Of a stretch of 64,000 bases of DNA, positions 1-10,888 are shown in pieces. Below the pieces are notes generated by a model, which was not told the DNA's origin, ran no database searches, and saw only the letters and a program-made list of their open reading frames with translations. The stretch spans positions 118,054,087 to 118,118,086 of the forward strand of contig CM043947.1 of assembly GCA_014529385.2 (NCBI GenBank), read 5' to 3'. How positions within the stretch are numbered: the first letter of the stretch is position 1; each line of letters opens with the position of its first letter. Both the position numbers and the translations under genes were made by a program. The stretch is from Adiantum capillus-veneris. Taxonomy: Eukaryota; Streptophyta; Polypodiopsida; Polypodiales; Pteridaceae.

Positions 1-3000
1 CTCTTGTTTGTTAAAATGTCGGCTAAGCATGCTCGAGTTGTTCTTTCAACCTGTATTGTATAATCAAACTCTTGAAGTCGCACCACCCACTTTGCTATTT
101 TGTCAGAGATTTCCATATGTTGTAGTGCATAGGGAAACATATCCTCCACAGTGATAATTACAAACCTCTTCGGCAGCAAGTATGGCCGAAATTTGGTTAC
201 CGCAAACATGAGAGCTAACACTAGCTGTTCCATCACGGTGTAGGCCTTCTCTGTGTTTTCCATGAGGCGGCTAGCAAAATACACGGGCCTCATAAAGGAT
301 GTTTTTGGATCTTTTTGTAGGAGGGCAGCACCAATGGCTTCTTCTCCCACACTAGGGTTTACAAAGAATGTTTCTTCCCAACAAGGTTGGAGGATTACAG
401 GGAGTGACCCTAACATTTTTTTAATCTCTCTAAAATGCCCTTCACTTTCTTCACTCCAAACAAGCGTCTCTTGATGAGTCAGATGTTGTAGAGGAAATAT
501 CACTTGGGAGAGTAAGTGTATGAATCTACTCAAATATCTTAGCTTTTGCAAGAAGGAGATTAATTGTTTGATGGAAGTTGGGGAAGGTAGATTTAGCAAT
601 GTTTCTATCTTTTCAGGATCTACCTCGATTCCATCAATGGACACTACATGCCCTAATAGTGTAACCTTGCTTTCCCCAATGTGACATTTGTCCTTGTTTA
701 GTTGTCCACCCAGCTTAGCTAAACGAGTAAATCCTTCATCAATCTTGCCGAGATGCATACTTTTGGAGCTGTAAATACAAAAGTCATCTATGAAAACCCT
801 TATGGACCTACCAAAGTAAGGTTGGAAGACCATGTTCATGAATCGTTGAAAGGTGGCTGGAGCGTTGGTGAGACCAAAAGGCATGACTCGAAATGCAAAA
901 CATCCCCATGGTGTGATGAAAGTAGTCTTTTTCTGGTCCTCCTCTGCAATGCGTATTTGAAAGTAGCCAGAGTAGCCATCACACACTGTGTATCTCTCAT
1001 GGCCTGCTACTTCATTTAGAATCTCATCTTGAAATGGGAGAGGGAAGTGGTCCCTCTTTGTTGCAGCATTTAGTGGCTTGTAATCCACGCACACTCGCCA
1101 TTTACCATTCTTCTTTGGCCTCACCACTACTGGGGAGACCCATTCTGAATCTTCTATTGGGTATATGAATCCTGCTTCTAAGAGTCTCTTCACCTCAGAC
1201 AACAGTGCATTTTGTTGCACAACTCCTAATCTTCTTAGTTTTTGTACTACTGGCTTGCTCCCTTCTTTTAGATGGATATGATGCTTCACTGCAGTGACAC
1301 CTGTAATGTGAGTGTAATCAGAAATAAACAATGATGCATGCTTCTTGAGAACATTTACATAACCCTCCTTTTCTTCTTCATTTATATCCTTGGATAACAT
1401 CTCCTCTAGGCTGGCATCCCACACATTCTCCATTTGGATCCTTGGATTGTCTTCTGATGAGGTAGTTTCCTTTATGGTGACGCCCATGACTTCGAGAGTG
1501 CTATCACTCTCTTCACTTGAACTCTCTTCCTCGTCCATGGATGAGGAACATCCACTTGAGCTCCACTCATCAGCTGACGTCTCTAGTTCAAGGTTCTCTT
1601 GTTGCCCATTCTTTAGGTTATAAACCACCTTCCGACTATGGCCACCCATGCGAGGCCTCAACTCCAAGTCTCCTGTTGCCCAATCTTGCCTAGCTCCTAT
1701 ACCCATGAGCCAAGGTCGTCCTAAAATAAGGGGGTATCCTTCTCCCTTTACTGGCATCACATAAGCATCAACCTCTGTAGTGATTCCAAAAACAGAAACT
1801 CTCAAAGCTTTCACTACACCCACACAAGTGACAGAGACATTATTGGCCATTTTTGCCCTAAAGTTTGATGATTCCATTACCTCTAAACCCAATTGATGCA
1901 TTAGCTTTTCTGTCATGACACAAACCTCTGCTCCACTGTCAATGTAAGTTTTTGGAATCCGTTGTCCCTTTATTTGAGCCTCCACCAAAGGCACTATATC
2001 CTTGAGACCATATGCTTTGATTACACTTACTAGCTTACTTCGCTTTGCCCTCGTGCTCACCATTTTTGACCATTGTCGTCGAAGCTTTGGGGAGATATGA
2101 AGTAGTTGTGGCCAAGTAATCTTTGGTCCTTGAGAACTCACATCAGCTGTCAAGTCATAAGGTTGTGTCCGAGATCCCATAGGGAAATCAGAGATGTCAA
2201 TTTGAGACCTAGTACGGATCTTTCTCTTCTTGGCTTCATCTTTAGTTGCCCGAGATGTACTTGCTTCATTGCTTGCATCCTTGCTTGTTTCTTTACCTAC
2301 TTCATCTTGGACACGCACACGTTTGATAGGCATTGTAGCCACTTCATCTATCTTCATCTTCCCTTTAGCTATTTCTTCCTGGTTGCTTCTGCCCTTGAGG
2401 ACCTCCTCCATCCTTATGATGCTCACATTTGGTTGAGTAGCAGGGGCTTGAGCTTGAGCACGAGGTGGCTGCAAAATTTGAGGTTGCGGTTGCTCTTGTG
2501 CTTGAGCTCTAGCACGGGGAGGACTTACTTGTTGTCGAGGACCTCTGACAAGGTAGTCATATCTTCTGGGATGAGGGCAATTATACATGCCGTGGCCAAT
2601 TTCCCCACAATTGTAACACAACATTTCCCTTGCTTGACGTCGCATTGGTGGCCGATTCCCACCATTTCCCTCAATAGGCCTTCTTGCACCCTGCACAAGA
2701 TTTACTCTCAACCCCTCTAGCTGGTTTGTGAGATTGTTTATTTGTTGGAGCATATCTTCTTGTTGACCTCTATTGAGGTCTGGTGCATTAGGCACATTTG
2801 GAGGTATGTGAGAAGCTTCCATAGTTGTGATATTGCCTCCCAAAGCTAGCTGGCCAGCTTGGGCTTGATAGAGAATCTTTCTATTCTTTTCCCTAGCAAT
2901 TCTTAAGGCATCTTCAAAAGCATTTGGAAATTTGCTCTTTACCTTCTCCCTTAGCAAGGGGTACAAACCTGAGATAAATCGATCCTTTTGGAGGCAATTG

Positions 3001-3371
3001 GGAGCTCGCTCACTAGGGTTTAGTGAGTCTGACCATTGCCCCCAAAGTTTCAGAAAACCTTCCTCATAGGTTGCATAACCATGAGGGTCAACTTGATGAA
3101 GGGACAGAAGCCGTTGCCATAGTTCTTCTGCCGAATTGGCTCGTTGAAATCTTCGTAGGAAAGCCACCTTCAATCCCTCCCAATCAATTCTTTGGGTTGG
3201 ATCTAGAGCCTGGAACCATACCCTAGCTTCTTCTTTGAGCACCAAAGGAAAAGCTCTCAATTTCAATGCTTCGTCATCCCTCCCGGAGACAAGGAAAGCC
3301 ATCTCCAAGTTATCCAAAAAATCCCCAGCATTTTCCCCACTACGCCCAAAAAAATTTGGGAAAGCCATCAT
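1..3371 (-). CDS. Gypsy A gag-pol polyprotein, open to window edge
   Basis: This frame encodes the structural and replication proteins of a Ty3/gypsy retrotransposon. It starts at one of two adjacent ATGs (3371, 3368) and stays open for about 1,120 codons to the left edge, so the C-terminus (end of RNase H, integrase) lies outside. Domains in order: gag with a CCHC knuckle CYNCGEIGHGMYNC (about residues 252-265); retropepsin with YIDSGAEV (Asp about residue 478); an acidic Ser/Glu-rich linker; reverse transcriptase with WRVCVDYKPLNAATKRD, the MPFGLTNAPATFQRF block and catalytic FIDDF (about residues 860-864); then RNase H. Every catalytic motif expected this far is present and no stop is seen, unlike all other retroelements here. 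A young, possibly competent copy is inferred; integrase and the 3' LTR cannot be checked. Confidence 0.93.
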   Translation of the reverse strand, partial: MMAFPNFFGRSGENAGDFLDNLEMAFLVSGRDDEALKLRAFPLVLKEEARVWFQALDPTQRIDWEGLKVAFLRRFQRANSAEELWQRLLSLHQVDPHGYATYEEGFLKLWGQWSDSLNPSERAPNCLQKDRFISGLYPLLREKVKSKFPNAFEDALRIAREKNRKILYQAQAGQLALGGNITTMEASHIPPNVPNAPDLNRGQQEDMLQQINNLTNQLEGLRVNLVQGARRPIEGNGGNRPPMRRQAREMLCYNCGEIGHGMYNCPHPRRYDYLVRGPRQQVSPPRARAQAQEQPQPQILQPPRAQAQAPATQPNVSIIRMEEVLKGRSNQEEIAKGKMKIDEVATMPIKRVRVQDEVGKETSKDASNEASTSRATKDEAKKRKIRTRSQIDISDFPMGSRTQPYDLTADVSSQGPKITWPQLLHISPKLRRQWSKMVSTRAKRSKLVSVIKAYGLKDIVPLVEAQIKGQRIPKTYIDSGAEVCVMTEKLMHQLGLEVMESSNFRAKMANNVSVTCVGVVKALRVSVFGITTEVDAYVMPVKGEGYPLILGRPWLMGIGARQDWATGDLELRPRMGGHSRKVVYNLKNGQQENLELETSADEWSSSGCSSSMDEEESSSEESDSTLEVMGVTIKETTSSEDNPRIQMENVWDASLEEMLSKDINEEEKEGYVNVLKKHASLFISDYTHITGVTAVKHHIHLKEGSKPVVQKLRRLGVVQQNALLSEVKRLLEAGFIYPIEDSEWVSPVVVRPKKNGKWRVCVDYKPLNAATKRDHFPLPFQDEILNEVAGHERYTVCDGYSGYFQIRIAEEDQKKTTFITPWGCFAFRVMPFGLTNAPATFQRFMNMVFQPYFGRSIRVFIDDFCIYSSKSMHLGKIDEGFTRLAKLGGQLNKDKCHIGESKVTLLGHVVSIDGIEVDPEKIETLLNLPSPTSIKQLISFLQKLRYLSRFIHLLSQVIFPLQHLTHQETLVWSEESEGHFREIKKMLGSLPVILQPCWEETFFVNPSVGEEAIGAALLQKDPKTSFMRPVYFASRLMENTEKAYTVMEQLVLALMFAVTKFRPYLLPKRFVIITVEDMFPYALQHMEISDKIAKWVVRLQEFDYTIQVERTTRACLADILTNK

Positions 3372-3391
3372 AAAAGTGGGTTGCCTTCCTC

Positions 3392-4360
3392 TCAATACAG
3401 CACAAAGATGAAAACGTCTAGGCCCAAATCATATCTTATTAAGGGTAGAATAAATGGATTGATAGATGCATTAATCTCAGCTAGACGACGAGGGCCTAGT
3501 AAGTCCCTTATGATGTTTTGGAACCTAAGCTTTGTGCTAGCTATTATATGCACAGTTTGTCTAGCAAGAGGTTGGAAAGGTCCATATAAATCCCTATGAT
3601 TCATGGGGTATGCTTAAAGCAAGATGAAGATGTGAACATCAAAAGATACATTATACTCCAAAATAGGAAATATTATAGGGTCAGGGGACAGCAATATCTC
3701 TCTCAACCTCTCAGCTCCAAAATATAATACTAATCTTTGTTGGAAAAAAATCTTTCTATCAATGCGCACATTCACCCTAATATTCTGAACTGATTGAAAG
3801 TTGTAGAAAATGGGATTATTCATTGGTGCATTAATTACAAACTTCCATGAAGCACTTCATTGAAGTTGAGCTCTCTTGGATCCCACCATTTGAGAGATGC
3901 GAAGAATTTGCTCACCAGTGATTAGCCTAGCTTTGGTGTGACCATCTTCAGCTTTGTAGAGTTCATAGGGTTCGATGGCTACCCTCTCAACCACCTTGAG
4001 CCTTCTTGCTAGTAGTAGTTGGAGTGCATCACCATATGTAGCCTCTTGCCAATACCGCACCCCATTGATGTGTAGCTCCCCCTCCAAAAACTTGTTAATA
4101 CCCGAGTTTGAGAGTGCTTTCACCACCTGAAGTCGAGGCTTCAAAGGAAGTGTCTTCACACTAGCCACAAAGCACTCAACACAATTTTTTGACCTAGGGA
4201 CTTGATGACTACAAGATTTTCCTTGAAGCAAAGAAGGGTGTGCGTAGTTAACTCTCTTTACCCGCATACGTGCCGTTTGTCGATAAAGACGCTTCTTTTC
4301 TCGAGCTTCTTGGGGAGACCATAGTGGAAGTCTCGGAGAATTTGATGGATCTTCCTTCAT
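3392..4360 (-). pseudogene. Pre-gag reading frame of gypsy A with duplicated module
   Basis: Between primer site and gag lies one reading frame (frame of ATG 4360) cut by two in-frame stops: TGA near 3857 and TAA near 3614. It ends at TGA 3392. The first part (167 aa) is basic and holds a segment around INGVRYWQEATYGDALQLLL. The next two parts (3823-3614, 3604-3392) are about 70 aa each and resemble one another: both begin MN, share a G..RL.EI core, then a proline/isoleucine stretch, and end DV.IF.L. Gag follows in a different frame. All three stops fit CAA or CGA changed to TAA or TGA. I do not recognise the family. It could be an N-terminal gag extension or an accessory protein; function unknown. 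Confidence 0.5.
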
Positions 4361-4389
4361 AGGATTGATAGAGCGCTGCTTGAGAACTC

Positions 4390-4405
4390 CTCAGTGGGGG
4401 CACCA
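4390..4405 (-). other. Primer binding site of gypsy A
   Basis: On the minus strand TGGTGCCCCCACTGAG lies five bases inside the LTR end. The TGG start and position are those of a retroelement primer site, complementary to a tRNA 3' end. The tRNA is not identified; this is not the initiator-Met site seen in the other minus-strand elements here. Confidence 0.6.
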
Positions 4406-4410
4406 ATTTA

Positions 4411-4523
4411 TGACGAAGGAAATTTGGAATGGCGGCCTCTACACCAAAACAAACTCCATTGCGCCACAAGGGAAATGAGATGAGGGCACCACCTAGTCTT
4501 GGAAGCGTGGACTAGGACCGCTA

Positions 4524-4584
<61 letters not shown>

Positions 4585-5867
4585 ACTATGAATGAAGCAT
4601 TAACCGTAGTGTGTGTACAAGGAATGGATGACTTCAAACACTCTCAATACAAATAGCATATAGATTACCAAACAATCACTCAAGAATTAGCCAAGATCAC
4701 ATCAAGCACTCTCACACACATATAAAACATTTCTCTTAATTAACATAAGTAAGAGGAGGAGAGGTTACTAGCATGAAACAATTTGCACTCTAGGATGTGC
4801 AAGAATAGAGTGAATGAATGAGCTTATGGGCTCATGGTGAGTGATACAAAGGCTCAATGGGGCTGAGGGAGGCTTGAAATTACAAAGGGGAAGGCCTCTT
4901 TATATAGGAAAGAGAGTGACTAGGAGTGAGGTTAAGATCCAAGTGTAATTTGTACAAATGAAGCTTGATTAGGGACATTCAACCAATGAAGAAGCTCCTT
5001 TCAAGTGATTTGTTGACCAATTAGCTCCATCATCACTTGTGTTGTCTTCACTCCTTCCTCCATAGCTTGAGTCCAAGAGCTTCCTTATTTTAAAATGTAA
5101 AGAATCTACATAAAATCAATACATATCTAGTAATAATAGGAAGGGGTTGAATGAGAACTTATGAATTACAACAAGATTAAGCATGACTTGAGAGGTGATT
5201 AGAAGAGGAACTTTGATGGGTTTTTGAGCTTGAGAGAGAGAAGGAAGGAGAGGAGGGTGAGAAGACTAATGGCTGATTTTAGAGAAGGTCTCAATGTGGA
5301 AAAGGAAGGGTGTGTGTGTGTAAAGGTAGAGGGGGTGGTCTCCACCACAGTTGAAAAAACTGGCGTCCACCATTTTGGCCATATCTCCTAGACCGTAGAT
5401 GCAAAAATTATAAAACAAATATGGCCAGAATCTCCAGCTCATCAGCTACAACTTTGATGAAGACAACTTTTCTTGGATCGGAGTGGAAGGATTTTTTAAA
5501 AATTCAGCAAAATCATGTGCATGGTTTCTTCCTTTACCAAGTCTTCCACTTGGGTCCCATTTGTTTGAATCATCATATGGCTCCAAAGCCATGATGATAT
5601 GAGCCACTCACGACCCTTGAATCATGGGTGCATGGCTCCACAACCACATCATATCTTTTCTTTTCACATTTACATATTTTCCCTTCCCTTTACCACTAGG
5701 TTCTCCCTCTACCTTTCACCTCCGGTGAACTAGTCAAGGAAAAATCATTTTTTTTAAAAAATTTTCCAAGAGGTTGTTCTCACTCTTTCTTTTATTGTAA
5801 ACCTCTAGAAGCAAGGAAAACCAAAAAAATATGATAAACAAAAATTTGTGATAGGCTCGGATCAACA
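4411..5867 (-). mobile_element. 5' LTR of gypsy A
   Basis: This long terminal repeat (about 1,457 bp) carries the promoter and polyadenylation signals of the element. Its ends are TG...CA (TGACGAAGG at the left, GATCAACA at the right on the plus strand), and the primer site abuts its inner end. A TATA box on the minus strand lies at about 4899-4907, and a long (GA)n tract follows it at 4529-4582. The partner LTR lies outside the window, so the outer boundary at 5867 is inferred from the terminal dinucleotides only. Confidence 0.65.
4529..4582. repeat. (GA)n microsatellite in LTR
   Basis: An uninterrupted GA dinucleotide tract of about 54 bp. Relative to the element's minus-strand transcript it is a (CT)n tract in the leader, downstream of the TATA box. 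Confidence 0.98.
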
Positions 5868-6090
5868 GCTATGGCTTAAGCAGATACGAAGTCGAGGGTT
5901 TTTGCATCTTAAGGGCTTGCAGCAAGGTCTGCAACACTAAAATGAGCAATAAAATTCATGATTATATTGTCATTAAAAACCAGTTGTTGTGCTTGGCAAT
6001 GCGGTGCCTGGGAATTCTTAGCCAATATGTATGCTTAATGGGGTGTCAACCCAAAGCAAAGCCGCCCAATGAACGTGCTTGGCAATGCTT

Positions 6091-6299
6091 TGCCGATATG
6101 TATGCCAAATGTGATGCCCTTACGAAGGTCGGCCGCCTTTGCCGATATTTATGCCAAATGTGATTCCCTTACGATGACTAAGGCCACCAATAAAGAAACC
6201 TGGCAAAGCCTTGGCCGACATGTGTATTGGACATGAACCCAAAGCTTTGCATGGCCGATTTGTATGCCAAACGTGAAGCCCTTTACAAAGGCCGACCGC
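6091..6299. repeat. Three degenerate GCCGATATGTATGCC repeats
   Basis: Units start near 6091, 6140 and 6253. Each reads GCCGAT.T.TATGCCAAA followed by GTGA..CCCTTAC and a GGCC-rich end. The first two are adjacent (about 49-bp step); the third is offset by about 113 bp. The same words recur more weakly from about 5990. Confidence 0.75.
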
Positions 6300-6568
6300 C
6301 CAAAGTCCTTCTCAATGGCCGCCCATTAAGTTAATGAAGGAGGTTTGTTTAAAAACCTAATGTGAAGCAAAGAAAGGCCATGGCGTGCAGTCAGGGACGC
6401 AGGCAGCGAGACGGAGAAGAAGTACTCGGCCCGGGCGCTATGAGGCTCTGATGGCGCCGAACAAGAAGCGAAAGATGACCAGCAGAGCGTGGCGATGCTT
6501 TCTGGTGCTACTCGCGCCAGATTCGGTGCTGGTCCAGATTAGGACTTGCCACATCATTAAGAGCCCCT

Positions 6569-6594
6569 TCCCATTAGCGATATCGCTAATGGGA
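6569..6594. repeat. 26-bp perfect palindrome
   Basis: The 13-nt arm TCCCATTAGCGAT is followed immediately by its exact reverse complement with no spacer. It could be a dimeric protein-binding site or a footprint of transposition; the sequence does not decide. Confidence 0.9.
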
Positions 6595-6744
6595 TGCTGG
6601 GAATAGAAAGGGGAATTTTTTGCCATGCAAGATATAGAAAGAACACCATATAGCTCTCTCAACAGGGTGAGTTCGTCTCATCCTTATAATCTGAGGCTAC
6701 TCTCTTAAGCCCTATGCTCTTAAGCTCTTGATAACGGAAGCTCC

Positions 6745-6826
6745 ATTTCCTTAATCTCCATAGCCTTAAGCCATTCATAATCGAGATTTCCTTAATCTCC
6801 ATAGCCTTAAGCCATTCATTATCGAG
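6745..6826. repeat. 41-bp tandem duplication
   Basis: Two head-to-tail copies of a 41-bp unit (starting at 6745 and 6786) that contains ATTTCCTTAATCTCC and AGCCTTAAGCCATTCAT; they differ by about one base. Confidence 0.95.
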
Positions 6827-7275
6827 ATCAACTTAAGCTCTCTTCCTCCTCACGGGAAGAAAAATTGGGGAATACTCTTAAGCTCTTAATACATCCTCTT
6901 AATCTCCATCTCCGAACCTCCATAGCTGGAACGAAGCCTAATCTCAAACTGTTAGCAGTGTCCATTCGAATCAGGAAGCAGAAGGCAGAGAAAGCAGAAT
7001 TCCATCAATTTTCTGTTTAGCACCTCGTTTTATCCAGGATTTCTTCTTGTAAAGAGCATTTAAGCTCCATTAGTGATCGATTAATCATGTATTTTGTCAA
7101 TTAACTGGGAATTAAATGGATTGCCTGTTTTAAATACTGCTGTCAGTAAATTGTATCTGCTACACCTTGTTTTCCGCACCTCTCACAGCTAGGGGCCCGG
7201 TGCCTTCCCGGCTCACCTTTCGCACAATTATCCCCCGACAACGAAGCCTATGTACTTGAACCCTTTCCAGAGCAT

Positions 7276-7941
7276 TTGTTTGATCCATTCGAGTGGACTC
7301 AAATTTTAGCGACAATGGATGTATGTGTAAATACATTTATGCTTACTCAATTTTACAATGAGGATGGCTACGACATAATTCCCATCCAAATGATTTCAAT
7401 CCTCAACATTAAAGACGAAGATGAGAAACCCAAGGACTTAATGAAAGCTCAACAAGTCTTTTCAAACCTCTACTACGATGCAATTGATGAGTTAGATGAA
7501 CACTCAGCTACCTCAGAAGGTTCGGGGTCAGAAAAAGAACATATGAGAGCTAAGCTACTCTTAAAAGGAGGGGAGGAAAAGTTTTTTGGCTTTCCAAACT
7601 TGAAATCTAGAAAACAAAAATGGTATAGATGGAAAAGAGACACCAGAATTGTGAAAACACGACCTATGCCATCAGTCTCCAGTAGAACACAATTCTTGAT
7701 GCAAATAGATGCAAATGATTGTGTCAAGGATAAAATCACTGGCAAATATCCTTCAAACAAAAATTCAAAAATGTCTCAAACATCGAGAAAAACAAGGAAG
7801 GATACTCAAACAAACCCACAGGATAAGAAACTACGCATGACCCGAGTCAAGTGGAAAAAGAAATATCAAGAGTTGAAAAAAGCTCTAAAGGAGATATATA
7901 CAACTGAAATGGAACCACGGAAGAGGATGGTAAGGATGTAG
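7276..7941 (+). pseudogene. G3 5' coding remnant, lysine-rich, no retropepsin
   Basis: This 221-codon frame precedes the reverse transcriptase of G3. The frame is open upstream to about 7216, so the ATG at 7276 may not be the true start. The N-terminal half is acidic with several Met/Ile-rich strands; the C-terminal half is basic (RKTRKDTQTN, KWKKKYQELKKALKE). I see neither a CCHC knuckle nor an aspartic protease motif in it. A frameshift near 7915 moves coding into the next frame, which continues without an ATG into the reverse transcriptase. Most likely it is the gag-to-pol linker of a gypsy element. Confidence 0.45.
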
Positions 7942-9516
7942 TGAGTGTTCCTTCCCATTACAAAAAGTATAGTCTCCAAGATCAAAAGATCATAGTCGAA
8001 CAACCTGTTAGGGAACTACGAAAACAGGGTGAGTCTTACGAAGGGCCTGAAAACGCTAAGAAGATAGACTTGGCTGAACCGAGAGAAGAGCTTAGACCTG
8101 CTTACATTGCGAATGACCTAATAGAAGAAGAAGAAGAGCTCTTGTTCAGCTTGTTAAAGGAATACCGAGATATCTTCGCTTGGTCTTACAAGGATCTCAA
8201 AGGTGTTGATCTAGAAATCTGTCAACATACCATACCCATGAGAGATGATGCGAAACCAAGTAGACAAAGGCCATACACGTATAATGAAATATTTGCTAGA
8301 AAGATAAAAGAAGAGATTGAAAAACTAAAGAAAAATAAATTTGAATTCATTTATGAAATTGAACACACAGATTGGGTGTCTCCAATTGTGATAGAACCCA
8401 AGAAGAATGGAAATTACGAGTGTGTGTTAATCTCAAAAAGGTGAATGCAGCTACCATTAGAGACAACTTTCCTCTTGCAATCACTGAAAATGTTTTAGAA
8501 TGAGTTGCAAAAAAAGAAGCTTACAGTTTCTTAGATGGATTTTTGGGATACAATCAACTTTTGGTTGACCCAAAAGATCAGCATAAAACTTTTTTTTCAA
8601 CAGAATGGGGTATATTTGCCTATTGGGTTATGCCATTTGGGTTAACTAATGCTCCAGCCACGTTTCAAAGGTTGATGAGCCATGCTTTCAAAGAATATCT
8701 TAGAAAATTCTGAGAAGTATATATGGATGTTTTATGCTACATTCATCGATCCGGGCTGATCATTTGGAACACCTCAAAAAGGTATTCAAAAAACGTAGAC
8801 TTTATAGGATTTGCTTTAATCCTAAAAAGTGCACATTCATGGGTATACAAGGAAAAATGCTTGGACATATAGTGTCTAAACATGGCATAGCTACTGATAT
8901 TGAGAAGATTAATGTATTGCTGAATTGCCTATACCAACAACAGTCAAGGGGGTACAAGCCTTCATGGGGCATTGTGGATATTACAAAGGGTTCATCTTCA
9001 TGTATGCTATAATTGCAAAACCCATGTATAGCTTGATTACACACTTTGAATGGAACGAGGCATGTATAAAATCCTTCATGAAGCTTAAATAAGCTCTCAC
9101 CTCAGCTATTGAAAGCACCAAATTGGAATAAGGTATCCCATGTACATGTAGATGCTTCGAATTTTGATATCAGTTGTATACTAGCTCAACCAAGAGACGC
9201 AAAAATTGACTTTCCTATTTCTTATGCTAGCCGACAATTGAACATGGCAGAAAATAATTACACCACCACCTAAAGGGAAGGATTAGGAATGATCTATGCC
9301 GTTAAAAAGTATAGACATTACCTATTAGCCAAAAGGTTTGTACTCTTTGTGGACCACTTAGCTTTGTTGTATTTGGTCAATAAGCCATGCATCACAGACA
9401 GAATAGTGAGATGGTTCATCATTTCTGGAATTTTCTTTCACTGTGGTTGTAAAAAAGGGCACTACACATCAACAAGCAGATCATTTGTCAAGGATTGTTT
9501 CAAGAGAATCACCTAA
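7916..9516 (+). pseudogene. G3 reverse transcriptase-RNase H, decayed
   Basis: Ty3/gypsy reverse transcriptase and RNase H, broken by several stops and frameshifts. The N-terminal RT region is open to 8444, with ELLFSLLKEYRDIFAWSY, then ...TDWVSPIVIEPKKNGNY. A shift near 8440 leads to the NAATIRDNFPLA block and to VMPFGLTNAPATFQRL (about 8630-8675). The catalytic loop near 8720-8740 reads YMDVLCYIH rather than Y.DD, so polymerase activity is lost. RNase H remnants include PISYASRQLN (about 9215) and AVKKYRHYLLAKRF (about 9300). The reading start at 7941 is GTG and is not taken as a start codon. Confidence 0.8.
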
Positions 9517-9561
9517 AGGGGTAGACGATGATCTACCAGATTCCTATTTGTTCTCCGTGGA

Positions 9562-10080
9562 ATGATACCTAAATGGTCGGAAAACATTGTGTCATTGATG
9601 ACAATAGCTCAAGTGGATTCACAAATACCACTTCCTATCATGATCGGATTAATAGAGAAATTGTCTATGTATGAATTACTAGCTGGTAGGCTATACAAAA
9701 GAAATCGAGACAAGATATGCATTAATCCTGAAGAAAAACAATAGTACCTGGGTCAAGCACATGTTACTATAGTATGACTTCACTTTGCGGAAGACCAAAC
9801 AATGCAATGAATCTTGAGACTTGGAGTATTTTGACCGACTATGAGGAGCAATGTTTGATCTTTTCTAAAGGATTGCCCTCAATGTCAAAAACAAACACCC
9901 ATACCTCATGTAACATTGTTTCAAATGTCACCTGTTTCTAAGTGGAGTAACTATCTAGCTACTTACTTATCAAGCCGAACATTTCGTGAGGATATGAGTA
10001 AACGCCTTCAAAGAGCAATTGAAACTAAAGCAAGAGACTATGTTCTTATTGGGAACCAATTGTATCGAAGAGGTAAGGAT
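9562..10080 (+). pseudogene. G3 integrase N-terminus, two linker copies
   Basis: The zinc-binding N-terminal part of a gypsy integrase. A linker around WSENIVSLMT...LAGRLYKRNRDK is followed by a decayed HHCC region (GQAH..., LHFAED, then CPQC near 9873). Where the catalytic core should begin, a second linker-like stretch appears instead (SKWSNYLATYLSS...IGNQLYRRGKD), and the sequence then leaves the family at about 10080. The DDE core is absent on both sides of the following insertion. Interpretation: recombined and interrupted integrase. Confidence 0.65.
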
Positions 10081-10888
10081 TGTGAGGTCCCCAACCCGCC
10101 TATACCAAGATCGGGATGGGATCCTTGACAGGTCTCTAGGTCTGCTAAAAATCAGAGTCTCTAAACAAGAAAAATCCAAGTAATAGACCTTTATCATTGA
10201 CAATGGCTTGGGTCTATAGCTTTAGAAGAAGACCTAGTCCTGCCTCGCAGTGGAGACGTGACAACGTATTAAAAGTCCAAAAAAAACTATTTCGGTCCTA
10301 TAACTTCCACAAATTGGGCTAAGGTATCATCAACCAACGCTTTTTTCCCCCTAACATGTGTGAGGGCATAGCCGCTGGTGGACTCCTCTTTCAAGAGAAG
10401 AAGTTTTCTAAACATATTTAGTACGCAGGGATGGATAGTTACCTGTCTAATCAGGTCCCCCCGTCCTTGATTGACAACCTTAGTCAATCCCCACTTACCA
10501 CCCCGCACTCACACATGATTCTTTTGTTGTTTAATTACTACCACGTTCTTATCATAATTAAAATAATGATTCCTTTTATTCTTCATAACATAATTTCATT
10601 AAAACAATCCTTGAAAATAGTATTGAAAACATTCTTTTAGCAAACAGGCATCTTTAAACTTAAAACAGGGTACTGTCAATCAAAACATTGTCCATAATAA
10701 CCATGAACAATACTCTTCTTGTCTCAAGATCACCTAAGGGTGAAAAAACGGCACTCATTCCTTATTCACAATTCGGAGTGGATAAACCCCCACCCAAGGT
10801 TCCGTGTGCCCATACACCAAACCAGTTGCCCATACAACCGAGCGGCTCCCTTAGGATAAAAAACGGTATCTTAACTTATGTAGAAACA
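10081..10888. other. Unassigned part of the insertion in G3
   Basis: This is the left part of about 4.2 kb of sequence unrelated to the flanking G3 integrase. No transposon protein is recognised. A 73-codon minus-strand frame (10508-10287) with KWGLTKVVNQGRGDLIRQV may be coding or 3' sequence of the spliced gene tail to its right. I found no target-site duplication marking the insertion. Confidence 0.3.

Larger units (their letters stand above)
5868..7215 (+). other. Probable LTR/leader of decayed gypsy element G3
   Basis: No credible gene is seen. The segment precedes the G3 coding remnants and has a leader-like layout: GC-rich tandem repeats (6091-6299), a perfect palindrome (6569-6594), a 41-bp direct repeat (6745-6826) and a TATA-like AGATATAGAA near 6631. 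The stretch around 7190-7240 carries a GC-rich tail directly before the first coding remnant. LTR ends could not be fixed because no partner LTR is recognised after 15936. Confidence 0.4.

Noticed and set aside
7941-8444. Independent gene starting at 7941
   Set aside because: The first codon is GTG and the frame is open upstream (DGKDVVSVPS), so it continues the polyprotein after a frameshift.
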